Shown here: positions 58,846 through 64,000 of the stretch, piece after piece
How positions within the stretch are numbered: position 1 is the first letter of the stretch
Layout: the number at the start of each line of letters is the position of its first letter
Source of the DNA: Oscillospiraceae bacterium
GTDB taxonomy: Bacteria > Bacillota > Clostridia > Oscillospirales > Oscillospiraceae
NCBI GenBank assembly: GCA_020025515.1
Contig: JAHHRZ010000003.1
Coordinates: 1 to 64,000 of the forward strand
Direction of reading: 5' to 3'
DNA: 64,000 nt
The notes under the pieces: generated by a model
What the model was told of the DNA's origin: nothing
Database searches by the model: none
Seen by the model: the letters and a program-made list of their open reading frames with translations, nothing else
Made by a program: the position numbers and the translations under genes

Positions 58846-58946
58846 AGGATCGTTGCCTCCTTGTTGTTTTTGGTAATGATATCATATTTTTTACGGCAAA
58901 TCATGAAGAAATTGCAAAATAACAGATGCATAGTATGGTTTCCACT

Positions 58947-59297
58947 TCACCGGATTTCCCGCAGGATCCATGCCATCAATAAATTTACGATTCCTTCCTG
59001 CTGCACCTCACTTAATTGGGTCCCTTTTGGGATATTATACCATGTTTCCAGACAACCCCGGCAGCAGCAGGCACAGGCGTGCTGGGCCACAAAGACAGGA
59101 TGGCCCCTCATGGGCGTTTGCTTCCCGTCGTTGGGAATCTGTGCGGGAGACAGACGCTGACGCACAAAATCAGAGGCATGCTGCCGGATAACAGGAAGTC
59201 CCTTGGCGGCAATGTATGCTTTGTCCTTTTCAGTTAGGTGAAACCGTGCCCGAAACTCTGATTTTTGTAACTTTGCCAAGGCCTGACCAATCGTCAT
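58947..59297 (-). CDS. DUF4186 family protein
   Basis: ATG 59297 (MTIGQALAKLQKSEFRARFH); 116 residues. IRQHASDFVRQRLSPAQIPN and DGKQTPMRGHPVFVAQHACA, CCCRGCLETWYNIPKG are the diagnostic DUF4186 strings. Cys/His residues suggest metal binding. Function not established. Confidence 0.85.
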   Translation of the reverse strand: MTIGQALAKLQKSEFRARFHLTEKDKAYIAAKGLPVIRQHASDFVRQRLSPAQIPNDGKQTPMRGHPVFVAQHACACCCRGCLETWYNIPKGTQLSEVQQEGIVNLLMAWILREIR

Positions 59298-59461
59298 AAT
59301 CACAGTCCTTTCTGACAGATGAAATGATATTTTTTATACTATCCCGGAGATATTCGGTGCACCGGGGAAGTCTTGTAAACCGTGTAAAAAGCAAACAGAC
59401 AGAAAAAGTCAATGGCAGGGTAGAGCGGTTGGAACTGCGTTGGCTCCAACCGCCCTGTTTA

Positions 59462-59845
59462 TTAAGGGGTTTGGATGCGTTTCATGGTTTGATATTCTTT
59501 CTGAATCTCAGAACACAGGTCACAGAAACGCCAGTTGCTGTTGTGCTTGGTATGCATGGCCTTGATAACGCCGCTGGCCGCCTGGTTGATCAGTGCGGTT
59601 CCGATCTGCGGGTGTCCATCGAATCCATGGAGAAGGGCAAATTTTCCAATGAGTGGATGGGTGGGCTGGGGAGGAAGGAGATTCTCGGATAAAAGCTGTG
59701 CCACAGTCAGGGTGGTCTGTGTATCTGAGACGGCTTTGCAAACAATTCCTTCTTTTTCAGCCATGGAACTCAGAGCCAGCATCTGCATACCGGAAAGGCC
59801 ATAGATGAGGATGGTTTTTTCTGATGTTATGGTGGTTGTACTCAT
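59462..59845 (-). CDS. DUF3783 family protein
   Basis: ATG 59845 behind AAGGAGTGAACAAC; 127 residues. TILIYGLSGMQMLALSSMAE, CKAVSDTQTTLTVAQLLSEN and a C-terminal helical region. The order (first strand ILIYG, later NWRFCDLCSEIQKEYQTMK) fits DUF3783. Function unknown. Confidence 0.75.
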   Translation of the reverse strand: MSTTTITSEKTILIYGLSGMQMLALSSMAEKEGIVCKAVSDTQTTLTVAQLLSENLLPPQPTHPLIGKFALLHGFDGHPQIGTALINQAASGVIKAMHTKHNSNWRFCDLCSEIQKEYQTMKRIQTP

Positions 59846-59854
59846 GTTGTTCAC

Positions 59855-60315
59855 TCCTTATGATTGCGCTGAATTATGGAAGATGCTGTACGTACTTCTG
59901 CTTCCCATCATATCACATCTGGGCCGATTTGAACAGGGATTTGCAGCCGATGAGGAGAAAAGTTCTTGATTGCCTTACCCAGGCGGCGTGTGCGTTTGTA
60001 GTTTTGCGGAAAATCCGGGAAAAAGTGGAAAACCGTGGAAAATGACGCCATTTGATGGAGCACAGAAGGGTTCTGCTTATGCAGACCTCTCTACAGTCCG
60101 TTCGTTTTAGCCAATGAATCAAATTCTGCGCTTTTTTTATGGTAATTCCGTTTATAGAAGATCTGTTGCAAATGTGCTATAATAATCAAGTAAGGAGACG
60201 GCAGCACATCCCTAAAAGCTGGTATGAAAGTGAGAGCAGAAGCGTGATGCAGGATGTGCAGGGAACTCCCCTTATCCGCCTGAGGCGCTTCTAAGCAATA
60301 AAGTAGTGCCCCCTG
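59855..60315. other. Intergenic region with degraded coding traces
   Basis: About 460 bp. At 60205-60294 a plus-strand frame reads IPKSWYESESRSVMQDVQGT, PLIRLRRF, stop, with faint resemblance to TrpB-like enzymes. No intact gene, RNA or repeat is supported. Confidence 0.4.
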
Positions 60316-60537
60316 ATGGAAGGTATGACCTGCCGGAGCGGCTGTGTCATGAAGGGTGGTCAGTCTGCCAGACCGGACCATAAGACCGCCCGTGCAAGAG
60401 CCAAGGAGCTCTGTGCAGGGGACCATTCCATGCTCGTTAAGAACTCCGACGAAAATCCCTTGATGGAATTCTTCGATCATGGATATTTCAAAGGTAAGGT
60501 GCGTGAATTGCTGCACAATCCCAAACACTGGGAATGA
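60316..60537 (+). pseudogene. C-terminal fragment of an [FeFe]-hydrogenase-like protein
   Basis: 73 codons. EGMTCRSGCVMKGGQSARPD aligns by eye with the H-cluster end motif EVMACPGGCxxGGGQP, and RARAKELCAGDHSMLVKNSD, ENPLMEFF, KVRELLHNPKHW with the iron-hydrogenase small-subunit tail (RxKxLYxxDxxLxxRxSHENP...HELLH). A stop lies 3 codons upstream and the rest of the enzyme is missing. The H-cluster pattern is degraded (C-R-S-G-C), so it is most likely a relic. Confidence 0.5.
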
Positions 60538-60557
60538 TTTGAAAGGAGTATGATTCT

Positions 60558-61130
60558 ATGTCTAACAAAATTGCCCCGCCGCCCCATAATCACATTCAAT
60601 GGATCACCCGCACTGCCGTTCTCACCGCTCTTCTGCTGGCCCTGCAATGGGCCACCGCCGGAACGCAGGCATTTGCGGGACAGTTTATCACAGGCTCCTG
60701 TGTCAACGCTGTTTTGGCTGTGTCGGTTCTGCTGGCAGGCATCTGGAGCGGCGTTACTGTGGCGGTTCTGTCACCCTTCTTTGCGTTCTTGCTGGGAATT
60801 GGCCCCAAGCTGCTTCCCATTGTACCAGCAGTAGCGGTGGGGAATGTGATTTTTGTCCTGGCTCTGTATTTTCTTCTGGGCTCCGGGCAAAAGCCTATCG
60901 TTCAGCAGGTGGTGGCTCTGGTAGTGTCAGCTGTTGCGAAGTTTGCCTCGCTGTATCTGCTGGTTGTGAAGTGCATTGTGCCGTTGCTGGGTGACAGCCT
61001 GAAACCAAAGCAAGCCGCAGTCTTTTCCACCATGTTTTCCTGGCCGCAGCTGATCACTGCGCTGATTGGTGGTACGGTGGCACTGCTGATGATGCCCCTG
61101 CTGAGAAAGGCGATTCGGTCATCTGATTAG
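60558..61130 (+). CDS. ECF transporter S component
   Basis: 190 residues, five to six hydrophobic helices: TRTAVLTALLLALQWATAG, INAVLAVSVLLAG-type segment (VNAVLAVSVLLAGIWSGVTV), VAVLSPFFAFLLGIGPKLLP, VPAVAVGNVIFVLALYFLL, and ITALIGGTVALLMMPLLRK. The S component binds a vitamin or other small ligand for an energy-coupling factor whose ATPases are encoded elsewhere. The ligand cannot be read; the GNVIF motif is shared by several S families. Confidence 0.82.
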   Translation: MSNKIAPPPHNHIQWITRTAVLTALLLALQWATAGTQAFAGQFITGSCVNAVLAVSVLLAGIWSGVTVAVLSPFFAFLLGIGPKLLPIVPAVAVGNVIFVLALYFLLGSGQKPIVQQVVALVVSAVAKFASLYLLVVKCIVPLLGDSLKPKQAAVFSTMFSWPQLITALIGGTVALLMMPLLRKAIRSSD

Positions 61131-61152
61131 ACCTGGAATTCCATAAACCATC

Positions 61153-61185
61153 AGGACCTCCCCGGGCGAGCCCCGGGGAGGTCCT
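61153..61185. terminator. Strong hairpin between convergent ECF S and ABC permease genes
   Basis: AGGACCTCCCCGGG and CCCGGGGAGGTCCT-type arms (about 13 bp, GC-rich) with a short loop. Confidence 0.85.
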
Positions 61186-61206
61186 GTCTGTATCGGTCGG
61201 CTTTTA

Positions 61207-62445
61207 TCAGGCTTTTTTGAGGGCCTTTAAAATGGAAGAAATCTTGGGGCTTGTGCCATAGAGCAGCACGCCAACCCGATAGATTTTGGCGGCAAGGATG
61301 CCAATGCCCACGGCGGAGCCAATTAAAATGACAATGGACAGTATCACCTCATAGGCTGGAACCGTACTCATGGCCAGGCGGGTGAACATTGCCATGGGGG
61401 AGGTAAAGGGGATGAAAGAGCATATCTTCATCACAAGGGTATCCACTTCTCCAGCACTCATGGAGAACATCACAATGAGGAATGCGGCTACAAACAACAG
61501 GGTAATGGGCATAACGCCGGTATTGATATCTTCCAATTTAGAAGCAGTGGAGCCGATGGCCCCGTACATGAAGGCATAGATAAAGAAACCAAGAATAAAG
61601 AACACCAGCATGTAAAGGAACAAATCCACGGGCATATCAAAAATGGAAGCAACAATGGGGTTTCCTGCCCAATATTCTTTATTCAGATTGAAGCAAACCA
61701 GGGCAGTGCCAAAGATCGCCACCAGCTGGATCAGTCCGGCGATGCATGAGGCAATGACCTTTCCGAACATCATGCTGACAGGTTTTGCGCTGGTAATCAG
61801 CAGCTCCATAGCCCGGGAGCTCTTCTCGGTTGCCACATTGGTTGCAACCATCTGGCCGTAGAGCAAAATAACCATGTACAGGGCAAAGATCATAACATAG
61901 GTATAGAAAAAGTTTTGTATCTGGTTTTTGCCCAGGTTTTCTGTCTTGTTCTCAATCTGGATGGAAATGGCAGTTTCTGCCTCCTGCGCTGTCATACCGC
62001 TGCCCATCATGGCGTTTACCTGATAAAGCTTTTGCATTAAAGTGTCCGCAGTGAGTGTGTTGCTGTCGTACATGGAAAGATTGTTTACATAATATGTATA
62101 GGATGTGAGGCTTTCAATCACAAAGGCACACTCTACCTCGCCGGATGTGATTTTCTCTTTCACTTCCTCCACGCCGCTCTCAGCAAGAACCACATGATAA
62201 GAAGGAAATGCGGCGGCAAAGGACGCTTCCAGGGCCTGGGCATGCTCTTGGGTATCACTCACGATCAACATGGTGGGAAGGGCCTCGGGCGTATCAGGTT
62301 CCTCCGTCTGGGACGCTTTGCTGAATCTGGGGAAAAACATTACAACCGCAATGGCCAATACTAGAAACAGGGTGACTCCCACAAAGACCTTGTTGGTAAA
62401 GTAGTTTTTTGACTCGAATTTTAATATCTTACCGAATTGTTTCAT
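61207..62445 (-). CDS. ABC-2 type permease (NatB-like)
   Basis: 412 residues. An N-terminal helix (VFVGVTLFLVLAIAVVMFF), a ~130-residue extracytoplasmic domain, then five or six helices starting YTYVMIFALYMVILLYGQMV and VATNVATEKSSRAMELLITS, the conserved cytoplasmic signature of NatB/ABC-2 permeases. It starts 12 bp after the ATPase gene. Likely exports Na+ or an antimicrobial/lipid compound; substrate unknown. Confidence 0.88.
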   Translation of the reverse strand: MKQFGKILKFESKNYFTNKVFVGVTLFLVLAIAVVMFFPRFSKASQTEEPDTPEALPTMLIVSDTQEHAQALEASFAAAFPSYHVVLAESGVEEVKEKITSGEVECAFVIESLTSYTYYVNNLSMYDSNTLTADTLMQKLYQVNAMMGSGMTAQEAETAISIQIENKTENLGKNQIQNFFYTYVMIFALYMVILLYGQMVATNVATEKSSRAMELLITSAKPVSMMFGKVIASCIAGLIQLVAIFGTALVCFNLNKEYWAGNPIVASIFDMPVDLFLYMLVFFILGFFIYAFMYGAIGSTASKLEDINTGVMPITLLFVAAFLIVMFSMSAGEVDTLVMKICSFIPFTSPMAMFTRLAMSTVPAYEVILSIVILIGSAVGIGILAAKIYRVGVLLYGTSPKISSILKALKKA

Positions 62446-62457
62446 ATTTTCGTCTCC

Positions 62458-63348
62458 TTAATTCTGCGCTCCGGCGTACTCCACGAAAATGTCATTCAAG
62501 GAAGGCTCAAACACTTTGAGTTCGTCTATATCAAATTGCTCGGTCAAACGCTTCATTACGGCTTGTTTTTCCTCGGGAGATTTGAGCGTAATCATCAAGC
62601 TGCCGTTTTCCCACTGGGTACAAGCAGTTCCAAAGGCTGCTTTGATTTCCCGCTGCTGCTGGGACTGTACCACCAGGCGATTTCTGGGGTAGTTCCGTTT
62701 GATGGTGTTCAGATCCCCGGAAAGAACAATCTCTCCCTTGTTTAGAATTGCGATGCTGTCACAGAACTCTTCAATGTAGCTCATTTGATGGCTGGAAAAC
62801 AGAACAATTTTTCCTTTGGCAATTTCTTCTTTGACCACATCCTTCAGAAGCTTTGCATTGACCGGGTCCAGTCCGGAAAAAGGTTCGTCCAATATTACCA
62901 CTTGTGGATCATGGGCCAATGCAGTAATCAGCTGAATTTTCTGCTGATTGCCCTTGGAGAGCGTATCGAGACGTTTGTTTCGATATTCCATCATCCCCAG
63001 CCGATCCAGCCAGTGGTCTATGGCGGCTGCGGCGTGTTTGTGACTCATTCCCTTTAATTCTGCAAAGTAAATCAGTTGGTCAAAGATTTTCTTTTTGGGA
63101 TACAGACCGCGTTCTTCTGGCAGATAGCCAAACTGGACGGTGCCGTTGCTCACACGTTTCCCATCAAACAGAACTTCGCCGCTGTCTGCGGGGAAAACAT
63201 CCATCAATATCCGGATGGAAGTGGTTTTGCCTGCACCATTTCTGCCAAGCAGACCGAGGGCTTTCCCGCTCTCCGCAGTCAGGGAAATACCCTGCAACAC
63301 TTGCTTTTCTCCAAAGGATTTACGGATGTTTTTCATTTCTAATTTCAT
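62458..63348 (-). CDS. ABC transporter ATP-binding protein (NatA-like)
   Basis: ATG 63348 behind GGAGGAATGTCTG; 296 residues. LGLLGRNGAGKTTSIRILMD (Walker A), DTLSKGNQQKIQLITALAHD (signature), VVILDEPFSGLDPVNAKLLK (Walker B) and VLFSSHQMSYIEEFCD (H-loop), with a NatA-type C-terminal extension (~210-296). The ATPase partner of the permease downstream. Confidence 0.9.
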   Translation of the reverse strand: MKLEMKNIRKSFGEKQVLQGISLTAESGKALGLLGRNGAGKTTSIRILMDVFPADSGEVLFDGKRVSNGTVQFGYLPEERGLYPKKKIFDQLIYFAELKGMSHKHAAAAIDHWLDRLGMMEYRNKRLDTLSKGNQQKIQLITALAHDPQVVILDEPFSGLDPVNAKLLKDVVKEEIAKGKIVLFSSHQMSYIEEFCDSIAILNKGEIVLSGDLNTIKRNYPRNRLVVQSQQQREIKAAFGTACTQWENGSLMITLKSPEEKQAVMKRLTEQFDIDELKVFEPSLNDIFVEYAGAQN

Positions 63349-63645
63349 CAGACATTCCTCCGTATAAAGTACAGCCATATAAATGCGATGCGGCTGTAAC
63401 GATAGCGTACCACTATTTGATAAAATGGTATTATGGCGAATAATACGCATATTATTGCACAGGCCTGGAAAAAAGTAAAGCAAAATTTTCCAACAACAAG
63501 TGAATAGTTTGTATGGGGTTAAGTGTTTGGTGCGGTGACAGAAAAAGGATGGCAAGTGCGTTTTTGAAGGGAAGAAAATGGGATGATTTATTCTGCTAAT
63601 GCGTGTAAAATCGGGAGAAATTGCAAATTATTATTGAACAGGTTG
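63349..63645. other. Intergenic region before the cobalamin riboswitch
   Basis: About 300 bp between divergent units, AT-rich with a small AATACGCAT...ATTATTG repeat near 63440. No gene is supported. Confidence 0.45.
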
Positions 63646-63674
63646 TTGACAATGGGAGGCGCTTGTGCTAGAAT
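63646..63674 (+). promoter_or_regulatory. Promoter of the riboswitch-controlled transcript
   Basis: TTGACA (63646-63651), a 17-bp spacer, TAGAAT (63669-63674), 40 bp before the riboswitch. Confidence 0.7.
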
Positions 63675-63714
63675 CATTGACGTGTGAAGCATAACTGAAT
63701 AGGCAAATATACCA

Positions 63715-63872
63715 TACGGTTGTTCTTCTTTCGGGAAGAATCTTAAAAGGGAATCCGGTGAAAAGCCGGAGCAGTCACCTCTACTGTAACGTGGATGATG
63801 AGGCGGATACCATTGGAATATGTTCCGAGAAGGTGCCTCAGAAAGAGAAGCGGAGCCAGGAGACCTGCCGTG
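63715..63872 (+). ncRNA. Cobalamin (adenosyl-/methylcobalamin) riboswitch
   Basis: AAAAGGGAATCCGGTGAAAA and GCCGGAGCAGTCACC, then CTACTGTAAC and, 60 nt on, GAAGCGGAGCCAGGAGACCT with GCC. These are the L4/L5 core and the B12 box (GCCAGGAGACCTGCC at 63855-63869) in the right order. It regulates the gene beyond the window edge, probably a B12 or cobalt transporter or a B12-dependent enzyme. A 22-codon frame at 63928-63996 (MKKCVSLLCVYCACSKK...) follows but is not a recognisable gene. Confidence 0.9.
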
Positions 63873-64000
63873 TGGAGAAAAGAATATTTTGGGCTGAGAG
63901 AATGATTCTTTACATGAAAGGATGCGCATGAAAAAGTGCGTGTCTTTGTTGTGCGTATATTGTGCATGTAGTAAGAAGGTAGTCTTTCAACATTGAAGAA

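Noticed and set aside
1..64000. CRISPR array or cas genes
   Set aside because: No regularly spaced direct repeats and no cas-like protein seen in the window.
1..64000. rRNA operon or complete tRNA genes
   Set aside because: No recognisable rRNA segments; the only tRNA signal is the 3' fragment at 17083.

Overview
The window looks like a chromosome segment of an anaerobic gut Clostridia member, probably Oscillospirales/Ruminococcaceae-like. The evidence is strong GGAGG ribosome sites, clostridial mobile-element genes (TnpV, DUF6809, a short sigma factor, serine-recombinase remains), a cobalamin riboswitch, an ECF transporter S component and ribosomal protein L25 (CTC type). Genus assignment is inference only. 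Roughly the left 44 kb is accessory DNA. The right 16 kb (about 48.5-64 kb) reads as ordinary chromosome.

Layout. 0-6.5 kb: the end of a helicase-nuclease, a SLOG protein and a divergent XRE repressor sharing a four-site ACGATATATCG operator array, a thioredoxin/GNAT/'GGADGPTA' cassette, and a UDG-like plus GIY-YIG pair. 7-14.6 kb: a defence island with a minus-strand operon (AlbA/HATPase regulator, TIR, second TIR with a frameshift, membrane protein) and a plus-strand Gabija pair (gajA, gajB). 15-22 kb: mobile-element debris (Fic protein with an altered catalytic motif, TnpV, DUF6809, tRNA 3'-end fragment, decayed serine recombinase, sigma factor, decayed ABC transporter). 22.2-26.2 kb: a decayed IS66 interrupted by an apparently young IS21-family element with a 5-bp target duplication. 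26.5-31.2 kb: a compact operon that I read as an uncharacterised RiPP (ribosomally made, modified peptide) locus: a 35-residue precursor with two cysteines, an intrinsic terminator, two different radical SAM/SPASM enzymes and an ABC exporter, all behind a consensus promoter. 31.4-32.5 kb: AraC and IS1182 remains. 32.8-39.4 kb: a complete Wadjet system (jetABCD, probably type III), followed by a Nudix hydrolase, a MazG/HisE-like pyrophosphohydrolase and a HEPN-CBS protein. 41-48 kb: an XRE regulator and lipoprotein, an IS66-derived MITE, and a second, partly decayed copy of the cassette at 1.85-5.2 kb. 48.5-64 kb: nitroreductase, UvrA2-like protein, YbaK, GH30 glycosidase, YgjP-like metalloprotease, YhaM, YfcE-type phosphodiesterase, L25, DUF4186 and DUF3783 proteins, ECF S component, NatAB-type ABC exporter and a cobalamin riboswitch.

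How the genes may work together. At least three recognisable anti-phage or anti-plasmid modules (TIR operon, Gabija, Wadjet) and several likely satellites are spread between mobile-element remains, as expected of a defence island. The best candidate for an undescribed system is the two-radical-SAM peptide operon with its unannotated 35-residue precursor (30992-31099). Next are the AlbA-TIR-TIR-membrane operon and the duplicated GGADGPTA cassette. All assignments are from reading the sequence and from memory of families; no database search was run.
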